A stretch of DNA of 37,449 bases from Anaerolineales bacterium (GTDB lineage Bacteria; Chloroflexota; Anaerolineae; Anaerolineales; UBA4823): NCBI GenBank assembly GCA_020061105.1, contig JAGUYW010000056.1, positions 1 to 37,449 of the forward strand, in the 5' to 3' direction. Numbering within the stretch: the stretch's first letter is position 1; each line of letters opens with the position of its first letter. Under the pieces are notes generated by a model that did no database searches, was not told the origin of the DNA, and was given only the letters and a program-made list of their open reading frames with translations. Position numbers and translations under genes: made by a program. Shown piece after piece: positions 1 to 8,150 of the stretch.

Positions 1-1
1 G

Positions 2-559
2 TTGAGCGGCGGCCTGCCCTTCGGCCCCGACGGTGTTGATCACTACACCGCCGTCGAGCACGCCGCCTGGGACGACTACGTGGCCGTCGACCGGGCGTTC
101 GCCGGCACCATCGCCGAGAATATCCGCTTCGGCCGCCTGGACGCCACCGACGAGCAGGTGATCGCCGCCGCCCAGGCTGTCGGCGCCCACGATTTCATCG
201 AACGCACTCGCGATGGCTACAACACCTCGGTTGAAGAAGGCGGCGTGGTGCTCTCGGTCGGGCAGCGCCAGTTGATCTCCTTCGCCCGCGCTCTGCTGGC
301 CGACCCGCGCATCCTGATCCTCGACGAAGCCACCTCCAGCGTCGACACCCAGACCGAAATCGTCATTCAACAAGCCCTGGCGCGCCTGCTCAAAGGCCGC
401 ACTGCCTTCGTGATCGCCCACCGCCTCTCCACCGTGGTCAACGCCGATCGCATCGTCGTCATCCAGGATGGGCGCATCGTTGAGCAAGGCTCGCACACGA
501 AGTTGTTGGAAAAAGAAGGGGTCTACGCCCAGCTCTACCGGGCAGGTTTTGAGGATTAA
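2..559 (+). CDS. ABC exporter ATP-binding domain, C-terminal part (5' end outside window)
   Basis: This is the C-terminal half of an ABC-transporter nucleotide-binding domain of the MsbA/multidrug-exporter type, which would hydrolyse ATP at the inner face of the membrane to drive export. Visible are FAGTIAENIRFG (residues 33-44 of the visible piece), the ABC signature LSVGQ (84-88), Walker B ILILDE (104-109), the D-loop SSVD and the H-loop histidine in AHRLSTV (140). Walker A and the membrane domain lie outside the window. The first ~32 visible residues do not look like an ABC ATPase: the strongly conserved Q-loop (usually VxQDxxLF just before the GT-ENI motif) is missing and replaced by unrelated sequence. 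That could be a mis-join at the sequence end or real divergence. The reading frame is open from base 2, so the apparent start there is not a true start. Family assignment is secure; substrate is unknown. Confidence 0.85.
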   Translation: MSGGLPFGPDGVDHYTAVEHAAWDDYVAVDRAFAGTIAENIRFGRLDATDEQVIAAAQAVGAHDFIERTRDGYNTSVEEGGVVLSVGQRQLISFARALLADPRILILDEATSSVDTQTEIVIQQALARLLKGRTAFVIAHRLSTVVNADRIVVIQDGRIVEQGSHTKLLEKEGVYAQLYRAGFED

Positions 560-578
560 ACAGTCAAGAAATTCACCC

Positions 579-613
579 GCGCCCGCTGCGTCTGGAATAA
601 GTGCAGCGGGCGC
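579..613. terminator. Hairpin between convergent genes
   Basis: A perfect 11-bp inverted repeat (579-589 and 603-613, arms beginning GCGCCCGC) with a 13-base loop lies in the 59 bases between the ABC ATPase stop and the stop of the convergent helicase gene. There is no good T-run on either side, so it is a strong GC hairpin of bidirectional type rather than a textbook intrinsic terminator. Confidence 0.6.
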
Positions 614-618
614 CGGTG

Positions 619-2694
619 TTATAGATTCAATCTCGCCTTCGCAAAAATCTCGCTCATTGGCATCGGGTTGATCATCAGCAGCAGGTTCTTAGCCCGCGAC
701 AGCGCCACATACAAATGCGCCAGTAACTGGAAGTCATACCCTGGAACCGGGTTATATAAAACGAATAGCACTGCGTTAGCCTCCAACCCCTTGAATGATG
801 GAATATCGGCCAGGCGCACAGGGAAGTAAGCGGTATTGTCTTCTGTATCGCTCAAAGGCGTCAGGCGATAGCGCTGAATGGCTGGCGGCAAGCTGTTCGG
901 CCAGTTCGGCGAGCTAAAAAATTGCAAAGTATTGACTTTGGGAGTCTCAAGTTGGCGATTCGATCGCCAGTGCAGAACCAATTCCCCGTAACAATCCAGT
1001 TCCCAAACCAAAGCGGATTGGATGTTCACACCTTGTTCGCGACGCAGCAGATCCCGAAAGCGGTTGCGGTAGCCATTGCAAAAGGCGTTGACCATGCGCA
1101 CATCCTGCGCTGTTGGCATGGAAGCATCACTCAAGCGATCTTCTGTGAAACCCAATGGATACAGGTATTTCATCACCCCTTTTTGCCAATCTAACCTGGC
1201 TGGCGCATTTAACTTTAACAGATTTGGAGAATCGAACACAAAACCAGCAAATTTACTGTTCTGAGAAGTGGTGTTTTCGCCCGAAATCACCACGATATCC
1301 TTCAAAAGCGGAGAATACTGTTCTGCCATCGCCAGCGCCTCGCCCATTTTTGGGTAGATCTCATCCTCCTTGGCGTAGATCCACTCTTTCACCACCCCTT
1401 TTCCGGCCAACTGCGGTGCGACTTGTGGCGCTGTCGGATTCATAGGTTTGAAGACTTCATAAACATTACCGGCGTTACGGCAATTACGAGAAAGCGTGAA
1501 AGGCGCCAGGTATTCCGAATATCTTTTCACCAGGTCAGAAGAAAAGAGCAGTTGGTTATCGTCATAAAACACATACAGAATGCCATTTTCCAGATCTGTC
1601 AGGCACGCCTCCACCAGGTCGAACCATTTATGCTCGAAATCCTGGCCCTCATCCACGATCACCGCGTCGAAGCGCTCTGGTTCCCTTAAAAGCTCATCCA
1701 ATGTAAAATCGATCTCTTCGTCAGAAGGAACCTGGTATTGGCTCCAGGCTTTCGAGAAGATATGCTTGCGATGTGGAAGGAAAATTCTACTTTGGATCGA
1801 GCTATCGATGATCGAATCAATCAACGGCTTCAAGGCGCTTACGGTTATATTGGCGCCCTGCAGGCGTCCTCGGATATCCTGCGCCAGGATTGGATTATGG
1901 CACAGGAATAAAACCCTGAAACCTTCCCGATCCAGTCGAATAGCCTTCTCAACCGCCAAGAGAGTTTTCCCTGAACCCGCGCAGCCGGAAATTGCTGCTT
2001 TTCTGTGGCGTTGAATGAAATCCAATAAGAGAACCTGCTCCTCGGTCAACCGGTCGATGATCTGGTTGAGATCACGAAAATATTGCTCCTGCGGTGAGCT
2101 AAATTTTTGGGATTGGCAAAACACTGTTTCCAGGCGTTGGATATGTTCTTCATTGAAAGGGTCGAAACGGTAATTCGGGTCTTTATCCAGGTAATATTTA
2201 AAAACCCGATTGGTCCACTCTTCAGCCTGGTGCATATCTTTTACATCCATGATGATAACGCGTGGCTTATCCAGCCCCAGGTCTTTGTCATCGATCACCA
2301 CATCTGGAAACGCCACAGCATGACCAAAAAAGAAAGGGATCGTTGTATCGAAAAGCTGGTCGATTTTGGCGCGTAAACTATAGATCGCTTTCAATCCTTG
2401 CTTAAACGGATCACGAATTGCACGATCATCGCTACGCCACTCGCCAATTTTGCTATCATAAGCAATCTGCTTTCCCCCTTTCACCTCCAGGGTAAGAAAT
2501 CCGCCATATGGATCCAGGATTACAAAATCCGTTTCCCCATCCTGAACACCTATTTTGTGCCTGCGCAATTGCCATGCCACCGAATAAAAAACCCGGTAAG
2601 AATCCGGCAATTGATTGCGTAAAGCCTCAAAAACAGATCTTTCCGCTTCTCTCCCTTCTACAAATAAAGGTTCCGCAGGAAACATAATCGCCAT
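619..2694 (-). CDS. NERD-domain nuclease fused to UvrD-like (SF1) helicase
   Basis: A 691-residue protein joining a nuclease-related domain (NERD) to a superfamily 1 helicase/ATPase. The N-terminal part shows a PD-(D/E)xK-like site: D56 in GETDFVIL and E70-x-K72 in LEVKGG. The ATPase has Walker A GCAGSGKT (237-244), Walker B VIVDEGQDF (345-353), a YDDNQ segment typical of UvrD motif III (about 377-381), and a C-terminal YVALSRAKNLLLMI motif (662-675) typical of UvrD/RecB motif VI. The likely role is DNA cleavage coupled to unwinding or translocation; proteins of this layout are found in accessory and defence settings, but nothing here proves that role. The start is supported by AAAGGAGG six to seven bases upstream of ATG. 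It lies 55 bases after the minus-strand gene at 2750-3565 and may share its transcript. No methylase or restriction partner is adjacent. Confidence 0.85.
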   Translation of the reverse strand: MAIMFPAEPLFVEGREAERSVFEALRNQLPDSYRVFYSVAWQLRRHKIGVQDGETDFVILDPYGGFLTLEVKGGKQIAYDSKIGEWRSDDRAIRDPFKQGLKAIYSLRAKIDQLFDTTIPFFFGHAVAFPDVVIDDKDLGLDKPRVIIMDVKDMHQAEEWTNRVFKYYLDKDPNYRFDPFNEEHIQRLETVFCQSQKFSSPQEQYFRDLNQIIDRLTEEQVLLLDFIQRHRKAAISGCAGSGKTLLAVEKAIRLDREGFRVLFLCHNPILAQDIRGRLQGANITVSALKPLIDSIIDSSIQSRIFLPHRKHIFSKAWSQYQVPSDEEIDFTLDELLREPERFDAVIVDEGQDFEHKWFDLVEACLTDLENGILYVFYDDNQLLFSSDLVKRYSEYLAPFTLSRNCRNAGNVYEVFKPMNPTAPQVAPQLAGKGVVKEWIYAKEDEIYPKMGEALAMAEQYSPLLKDIVVISGENTTSQNSKFAGFVFDSPNLLKLNAPARLDWQKGVMKYLYPLGFTEDRLSDASMPTAQDVRMVNAFCNGYRNRFRDLLRREQGVNIQSALVWELDCYGELVLHWRSNRQLETPKVNTLQFFSSPNWPNSLPPAIQRYRLTPLSDTEDNTAYFPVRLADIPSFKGLEANAVLFVLYNPVPGYDFQLLAHLYVALSRAKNLLLMINPMPMSEIFAKARLNL

Positions 2695-2710
2695 TATGCG
2701 CCTCCTTTCT

Positions 2711-2726
2711 GGCCTCTGTAAGAGGC
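2711..2726. other. Small hairpin before the NERD-helicase gene
   Basis: GCCTCT and AGAGGC arms with a 3-base loop lie between two minus-strand genes, just upstream of the helicase ribosome binding site. A T5 run follows on the plus strand only, where no gene ends, so its role is unclear; it may be an mRNA structure in the leader. Confidence 0.3.
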
Positions 2727-2749
2727 AGAATTTTTCATCCCCCAGATAC

Positions 2750-3565
2750 TCAATTACTTAAGCTGCCTGACCCCCGCTTCTCCCTCTTCGGCGCGCTCCA
2801 CAGCATCCAGGCCGGCAGATGCGTATGGCAGGAGCGAATCAAATATTCGGTCGGCGAGACCCCTTTCTGAACGGCAATCTGCCACTCGCCGTCAGGAAAC
2901 AGCTCATCCAATAACCAGCACACGTACGCCGCCAGGTGATCGTGCCGGGCAGGAGCATAGGAGTAAGCAGGAAATGCCGGGATTTGACCGAAGAGTTTTG
3001 CGCGGGCTTTTTGCGCCACAAACACCGCTACCCCTGCGCTTCTTTCGAGGGCGCGTTCGAAATCCAGAAAACTCGGATCACGCGCGAGAAGTGCATACCG
3101 TTCAACCGCTAAAGCCGACAGGGCTTGAGCTTTCTCCCAGGTCGTCAGGCGATGATCGTTGGCCACTTCCGTTTCCGCCTGGCGCAGCGCCCGGTATTCA
3201 GGAGAAAAATCTGGATATAATTCCAGCGCCTCGTAGAAATATAGATCGCCATTCGATTGGAAGGTTTTGCTTTGGTAAACATGGAAACATTCAAGATAAG
3301 CCGAACAAACCAGCGCCCGTTCATCATGGCATGTTTCTGATGAGATAACCGCAGCCAGGGTATCTTGCAAGGGCAGGGAAAAGGCGGCAGAAACTGACCC
3401 TTCGGAACTGAAACGATCTGCTGCGTGTTCACCGTAATGAACAAAGAGCAAATCCTCCTGATCAACCACAGCCAGGGGGATTTTCCTGGGGTCGAAGTCC
3501 AGCCAGGTGCGCACCGGGGCTTTCAACAAGCGGTGAAGAATTTCAACGGCGATGATTGATTTCAT
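2750..3565 (-). CDS. Hypothetical protein resembling an inactive metallopeptidase
   Basis: A 271-residue soluble protein with no signal peptide and no family I can name with certainty. The middle has the layout of zinc metallopeptidase families in which HExxHxxQ is followed about 75 residues later by a glutamate-rich helix with EGxAxY. Here the first motif reads LECFHVYQ (residues 91-98; the first zinc histidine is Leu91) and the second reads ERALERSAGVAVF (170-182; the Glu before Gly is Ala). If the resemblance is real, the zinc site is lost and the protein would be a non-catalytic relative. I chose ATG at 3565 because AGGTGG lies 11 bases upstream; a GTG at 3580 would add five residues but has no ribosome binding site. 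It precedes the NERD helicase in the same direction. Existence of the gene is likely; function is unknown. Confidence 0.65.
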   Translation of the reverse strand: MKSIIAVEILHRLLKAPVRTWLDFDPRKIPLAVVDQEDLLFVHYGEHAADRFSSEGSVSAAFSLPLQDTLAAVISSETCHDERALVCSAYLECFHVYQSKTFQSNGDLYFYEALELYPDFSPEYRALRQAETEVANDHRLTTWEKAQALSALAVERYALLARDPSFLDFERALERSAGVAVFVAQKARAKLFGQIPAFPAYSYAPARHDHLAAYVCWLLDELFPDGEWQIAVQKGVSPTEYLIRSCHTHLPAWMLWSAPKREKRGSGSLSN

Positions 3566-3583
3566 GATTTCGCAATCCACCTA

Positions 3584-3611
3584 AAAAAGGTGAAGTCCCA
3601 TCCACCTTTTT
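3584..3611. other. Inverted repeat in divergent intergenic region
   Basis: AAAAAGGTG (3584-3592) and CACCTTTTT (3603-3611) form a perfect 9-bp stem with a 10-base loop just upstream of the minus-strand hypothetical gene. It could act as an operator or as a leader hairpin masking that gene's ribosome binding site; the sequence does not decide. Confidence 0.4.
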
Positions 3612-3699
3612 ATAATCATAGTATAAAGGAACCTGACAGGTTGTTTACTAACATTGCTGTTGACTTGCAAATGTGCAAACCAGGGTAAAAATTTCGCGT

Positions 3700-3705
3700 T
3701 ATAAT
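3700..3705 (+). promoter_or_regulatory. -10 box for the histidine kinase
   Basis: TATAAT lies 14 bases before the ATG at 3720 with no Shine-Dalgarno sequence between. Transcription would begin near 3712, giving a leader of about 8 bases. No convincing -35 at normal spacing. Confidence 0.4.
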
Positions 3706-3719
3706 CCTGCCAACCGATC

Positions 3720-5900
3720 ATGTGGAATCTCACGCCGCTCACCCTAATCTCTGCCTTCGCCTGCCTGGCGGCTTTGGGGGTGCTAGCGCCATTTGCCTGG
3801 CTGAGTGGGCAACGCCGCAGCATGCCCGGGGCCTGGTCGTACATTTTCCTGGCCCTGGCCCTGGCATGGTGGAGCGGTTTCACGGCTTTGGAGCACGCCG
3901 CAGTCGACACGGATGCCAAGCTGTTCTTCTCCGCTGTGCAGTACCCTGGCATCACCAGCGCGCCGGTATTTTTCTTTTTGATGGCGCTCGAATACAGCCG
4001 GGCGAGCCAGTTTCTCAGCCAGCGCCTCAAAAAATTCTGGCCGCTGTTAGGAATTATCCCTGCCATCACCACGCTGCTGGCCTTAACCAACTCAAGACAT
4101 GGCTTGATTTGGAGAGAAGTAACCCGCAGCGGGGATTTCATGATCTACCATCATGGGCTGTTGTTTTGGGTCGGCGCAGTTTACACCTACCTGCTGATGG
4201 TAAGTGGGATCATCATCCTGCTATGGAGCGCCAGGAGTCTGCCCAGATATTACCGCACGCCCAGTTACTTGATTGTTATCGGGGTGAGCATCCCAATCGC
4301 TAGCAACCTGATCTACCTGCTTGGATTGAGCCTGCCCGGCTTGAGCGATGCAGATTCCACCCCCATCTCATCTTTGTTGTCATGCTTCTTCCTGATTTGG
4401 GCAATTTTCTACCGCATTTCGTTAGACGAAGGCCCGGCTGCGCCCTTCCTGGTCGAGAGCCGCTTTTCCAAAAAACATTACCAGAAAATCTTAAACCTGC
4501 TGCCGAATGCCATTCTGTTGGTCGAACCGCCCGGTAAGATCATCCTGGTCAACGAAGTCTGCGAAAAGCTGTTCGGTTACACATTTCACGAACTTGCTGG
4601 GCAATCCATCGAGCTACTGCTGCCCAACCACGCCATCGCTGCCCGGGCGATAGCATCAGACGATCATGATTTACAATCCCTGGACGTAGAAGAGGCGCTG
4701 GCTTGCCGCAAAGATGGCAGCCAGTTTCCTGCCGAACTGTTCTTCGGCTGGTTAGAAATTGACGACGAACGATCTTTCTTGCTCTCCATTCGAGATGTCA
4801 GCAGGCGCAATAAAACCCTCAAACGATTGCAATTGCAAAGCGCAGCCCTTGAATCGTCTGCCAGCGGTATCGCCATCACCGACATCGATGGCAACATCAC
4901 CTGGGTCAACCCTGCCTTTACCACAATGACTGGTTACACTCAATCAGAAGTGGTTGGTCAAAATCCCCGCCTGCTGAAATCCGGTATGCACACACCAGAA
5001 TTTTACGAGCAGATGTGGCGCACCATCCTGGAGGGTCAGGTCTGGCAAGGAGAGACGTACAATCGCCGCAAAGATGGCAGCGTGTATGTCGAAGAACAAA
5101 CCATCGCCCCGGTGCGCTCCAGCGATAAAGAGCTGACCCATTTCGTCGCTACCAAGCGCGATATCAGCCACCGGATACAGCTCGAAGAACTGCGCGACCA
5201 GCTCACCCACACCATCGTTCACGATTTACGCAATCCGCTCACTTCCATCCTGGCCGGCCTGGATCTGCTCGATTATTGGAGCCAACAACTCAACCTGCCC
5301 GAAGAGCCAATTGAAATCGTGCAGATCACCCGCAGCAGCGCCTGGCGCATGTTGGGACTGGTCAATACCATCCTGGATCTCTCGCGATTGGAAAAAGGCC
5401 AGCTGCCCATTAAGCCCGAACCGCTTGTCCTGGCTACCCTGACCGAGCAAATCTGCCGCGTCGAATCCCCCCTGGCTGTGCGCCGTGAAATCTTGCTGCT
5501 CAACGATGTACCCTTCGACCTGCCGATTGTGTACGCCGACCAGCACCTGATCGGACGCGTCTTGCAAAACCTGATTGACAACGCCCTCAAGTTCACGCCC
5601 GATGGAAAAAGTGTGGAGATCAAGGCGCATGTAGCAGATGAGAATAGTCGCCAGGTGATCGTCTCGGTGCGCGACTCTGGCAAAGGGATTCAGGAAGAGA
5701 TTCGCCATCGCCTGTTCGAAAAGTATTTCACCCAGGGCAAGCAGCGCGGCGCCGGGCTCGGCCTGGCTTTTTGTCGAATGGCAGTCGAAGCGCATGGTGG
5801 GAAAATTTGGGTGGAAAGCGCCGCTGATCCCGGCGAAAAAAGCGGCGCTACTTTCCTGTTCTCGCTGCCCTTAGGAAACCCCGGTTCACCCGAAAATTGA
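3720..5900 (+). CDS. Membrane sensor histidine kinase with two PAS domains
   Basis: A 726-residue hybrid-free sensor kinase. Residues 1 to about 230 form about seven hydrophobic segments of the 7TM histidine-kinase N-terminal type. They are followed by two PAS domains: about 255-365 (ILLVEPPGKIILVNEVCEKLFGY) and 375-490 (GIAITDIDGNITWVNPAFTTMTGY, ending in a PAC-like segment). The HisKA domain carries the phospho-acceptor H501 in VHDLRNPLTS, and the HATPase_c domain shows the N box around N617-N621 (NLIDNALKFTPDG), the DSGKGI G1 box and GAGLGLAFC. All catalytic motifs are intact. It autophosphorylates on His501 and would pass phosphate to a response regulator, but none is encoded next to it, so it is an orphan kinase; the signal is unknown. 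The start is the ATG just after a TATAAT box with no ribosome binding site. The propeller gene at 5926 follows after 25 bases. Confidence 0.92.
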   Translation: MWNLTPLTLISAFACLAALGVLAPFAWLSGQRRSMPGAWSYIFLALALAWWSGFTALEHAAVDTDAKLFFSAVQYPGITSAPVFFFLMALEYSRASQFLSQRLKKFWPLLGIIPAITTLLALTNSRHGLIWREVTRSGDFMIYHHGLLFWVGAVYTYLLMVSGIIILLWSARSLPRYYRTPSYLIVIGVSIPIASNLIYLLGLSLPGLSDADSTPISSLLSCFFLIWAIFYRISLDEGPAAPFLVESRFSKKHYQKILNLLPNAILLVEPPGKIILVNEVCEKLFGYTFHELAGQSIELLLPNHAIAARAIASDDHDLQSLDVEEALACRKDGSQFPAELFFGWLEIDDERSFLLSIRDVSRRNKTLKRLQLQSAALESSASGIAITDIDGNITWVNPAFTTMTGYTQSEVVGQNPRLLKSGMHTPEFYEQMWRTILEGQVWQGETYNRRKDGSVYVEEQTIAPVRSSDKELTHFVATKRDISHRIQLEELRDQLTHTIVHDLRNPLTSILAGLDLLDYWSQQLNLPEEPIEIVQITRSSAWRMLGLVNTILDLSRLEKGQLPIKPEPLVLATLTEQICRVESPLAVRREILLLNDVPFDLPIVYADQHLIGRVLQNLIDNALKFTPDGKSVEIKAHVADENSRQVIVSVRDSGKGIQEEIRHRLFEKYFTQGKQRGAGLGLAFCRMAVEAHGGKIWVESAADPGEKSGATFLFSLPLGNPGSPEN

Positions 5901-5912
5901 CCCGGGTCAGGG

Positions 5913-5918
5913 TATACT
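5913..5918 (+). promoter_or_regulatory. -10 box for the propeller protein (leaderless)
   Basis: TATACT lies 7 bases upstream of ATG 5926, in the 25-base gap after the kinase gene, so a transcript from it would begin at or next to the start codon. No Shine-Dalgarno sequence and no clear -35. Confidence 0.35.
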
Positions 5919-5925
5919 TAACCGC

Positions 5926-7998
5926 ATGGCAGAACCGAAAGGCTCATCGAAAACACCAGCCAGCCGCTGGCGCTTACGGCGCTTCGCCCTGCTGGCCGCC
6001 ATCCTGATCGCCCTGGCGGCGCTGGCTGCCGCCCTGCCCGACAGCCGGGAACGCCTGGCGGCCCAGGTTCAAACAGCCTGGCAAAATCTCAACCAGCGCC
6101 AGGTCAATCCCACGCTTGTGTCTACACCACTCAGCCAGGCCTCGCTGACCCCCACACTCACTCCCAGTCCACCGCCCGAGCCTGCTTTGCTTCCCACCCT
6201 GCAAGCTACCGCGGTTCCTTTACCGGTTCCAACCTTCACCACTGCCAGCGGCGACCTGATGATCGCCGCCCTGCGAGAAGGCGATTATGTCCAGCTTTTT
6301 GCCTACCAACCCGGCGGGCAGCCCTTACGCCGGTTGACCAGCGATGCCTGGGATCACCTGCACCCCGCCATCAGCCCGGATGGCAGGCGCATCATCTACG
6401 CGGCCAACCCGGGCGGCTTTTGGGATCTCTTTCTACTCGACCTGTCAAGCGGGCAGACCCAGCAAATCACCGAAACGCCCGAATATGACGGCAGCCCAAG
6501 CTGGTCGCCAGATGGGCTGTGGATTGTCTATGAAAGTTTCGCCAGCAGCCCTGAAAATCCCAGCGCTGGCAACCTGGAGATCTTCATCCGCCCACTGGAC
6601 GGCTCGCAAGAACCCATCCGCCTGACCGATCATCCTGCAGCAGACCACTCTCCGGTCTGGTCGCCCGGTGGACGCCAGATCGCTTTCATCTCCACCCGCA
6701 GCCAGCAATCCGAAGTCTGGCTGGCCGATCTCGATCGCAGCGAAGAGCGCTTCGCCAACCTCAGCCGCAACCTGGAAGCCATCCACGCCCACCCTGCCTG
6801 GTCTCCAGATGGCGCATTGCTGGCCTGGTCGGAGACCACGCCCGAGGGTTTGCAAAAAATCGCTGTATGGGATTCCACGAACCCGGGCTTGCGCCCGCGC
6901 CTGATCAACCCGGGCGCCTGGCCGGCCTGGAGCCCGGCTGGAGACGCCTTGCTGGCAGGCTTAATCACTCCCAACCGCGCCTATCTGACCGGATATCACC
7001 TGAATGACGCCAGCCTGATACTGCCGCCGCTCACCCTGCCCGGCGAAATTTTCGGTCTCAGTTGGGGAAGCGGCAGCCTGAATGCTTTGCCTTCCGATCT
7101 GGCGCAAGCCGCCTTGCATACCCCAACCCCCTTGTGGGTCGAAATCCTGTCTCCCCAGAGCAGCGCTCTGGGTGGGCGTTTTGTCATCGCCCCTCTGCCA
7201 GAAGTTGAAGCTCCTAACGCCTTCCTGCAAGATCGCGCCGACGAAGCATTTATTGCCCTGCGCCAGCGCGTCGCCGAGGCAGCCGGTTGGGATTTTCTCT
7301 CCACTCTTGAATCGGCTTACCTGCCTCTCTCCACCCGCCTTGGACCTGGCTTTGAAGAAGATTGGGCCTACACCGGGCGCGCCTTTCGCTTTAACACCGC
7401 CCCTCTGGCAGCCGGATGGGTGATCATGGTTCGTGAGGACTTCGGCCCGCAAACCTACTGGCGCATTTACCTGCGCACCCGCTTCCAGGATGGGCGCCAG
7501 GGGCAACCGGTTACTCAGTTCCCCTGGGATCTCTTCGGTCGCGCCAACGACCCGGCGGCCTATGAACAAGGCGGATCGCTGCTGCCCTTGCCAGAAGGCT
7601 ACTGGCTCGATTTCACCGCCCTGGCCAATGCCTACGGATGGGAGCGCCAACCTGCCCTGGTGACCTGGAAACGCGCCTTCTCGGCTGTGCGCTTCAACGA
7701 ATTCGTGCTCACCGGCGGCCTGGACTGGCTCACTGCCATGATGGAAGTCTACCCGCTCGAGGCCTTGCACACCACCACCCCGGTGCCCTCGCCCACCCAC
7801 ACCCTGCCGCCCACCCTGACCCCCACCCGCACCCTGACCCCCACCCGCACCCCGTGGTTCTCGCGCACACCCACCATCACCCTCACCCGCATCCCCACCC
7901 GCACGCCCACCTACACCCCCACGCGCTTCCCCAGCCGCACCCCAACCCCGACCACCACCCCAACCCCCACCCAGCGCGGCGATTCTCCCCAACCTTGA
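5926..7998 (+). CDS. Membrane-anchored TolB-like (PD40) beta-propeller protein
   Basis: A 690-residue protein with a single N-terminal membrane segment (about 20-38, after an Arg-rich cytoplasmic start) and a Thr/Pro-rich segment at 45-95. A series of TolB/PD40 propeller repeats follows at about 100-370, each with an SPDG-type turn (for example AISPDGRRIIYA, SWSPDGLWIVYE, AWSPDGALLAW). A globular C-terminal region of about 250 residues comes next, then a tail from about 635 that is almost entirely TPT/TPTRTP repeats. It is probably displayed outside the membrane, with the tail acting as a flexible or wall-spanning linker. The propeller suggests binding of protein or peptidoglycan partners; the ligand is unknown. 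The M23 peptidase lipoprotein directly downstream, in the same direction, supports a cell-envelope role. The gene's GC-rich tail coding sequence is simple tandem ACC-CCC-type codons. Confidence 0.85.
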   Translation: MAEPKGSSKTPASRWRLRRFALLAAILIALAALAAALPDSRERLAAQVQTAWQNLNQRQVNPTLVSTPLSQASLTPTLTPSPPPEPALLPTLQATAVPLPVPTFTTASGDLMIAALREGDYVQLFAYQPGGQPLRRLTSDAWDHLHPAISPDGRRIIYAANPGGFWDLFLLDLSSGQTQQITETPEYDGSPSWSPDGLWIVYESFASSPENPSAGNLEIFIRPLDGSQEPIRLTDHPAADHSPVWSPGGRQIAFISTRSQQSEVWLADLDRSEERFANLSRNLEAIHAHPAWSPDGALLAWSETTPEGLQKIAVWDSTNPGLRPRLINPGAWPAWSPAGDALLAGLITPNRAYLTGYHLNDASLILPPLTLPGEIFGLSWGSGSLNALPSDLAQAALHTPTPLWVEILSPQSSALGGRFVIAPLPEVEAPNAFLQDRADEAFIALRQRVAEAAGWDFLSTLESAYLPLSTRLGPGFEEDWAYTGRAFRFNTAPLAAGWVIMVREDFGPQTYWRIYLRTRFQDGRQGQPVTQFPWDLFGRANDPAAYEQGGSLLPLPEGYWLDFTALANAYGWERQPALVTWKRAFSAVRFNEFVLTGGLDWLTAMMEVYPLEALHTTTPVPSPTHTLPPTLTPTRTLTPTRTPWFSRTPTITLTRIPTRTPTYTPTRFPSRTPTPTTTPTPTQRGDSPQP

Positions 7999-8058
7999 TC
8001 CTCCATGCCTGCTTGCTCGCGCCCACCCGCCCCTCATCATCCGTGCTCCAGTCCACAG

Positions 8059-8150
8059 TCAGCAATCGGCTGTCGGCTATCAGCCTTCATGATTCAATCC
8101 GTTCAATCCACTCTCAAAATTCGTTGTCCAATCCGTTCTCATAATCCGTT
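8059..8150. repeat. Degenerate short-period repeats (7- and 9-base units)
   Basis: Bases 8059-8086 are four copies of a 7-base unit TCRGCNN. Immediately after, AATCC-containing units recur with 9-base spacing (8096-8113), and AATCCGTT occurs again at 8130 and 8143. They overlap the 5' part of the M23 lipoprotein gene and its apparent signal-peptide coding region. Confidence 0.55.

Noticed and set aside
7790-7975. Possible CRISPR or satellite array
   Set aside because: The repetition is codon-level (Thr-Pro-Thr) inside a real protein, with no constant repeat and unique spacer structure.
6961-8040. Long open frame on the minus strand (Gly/Ala/Arg-rich)
   Set aside because: It lies antisense to the propeller gene; its composition is the mirror of the GC-rich TPT tail and no domain is visible.
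7638-8144. His/Pro-rich open frame on the plus strand
   Set aside because: It is the shifted reading of the ACC/CCC codon repeat of the TPT tail, with no ribosome binding site.
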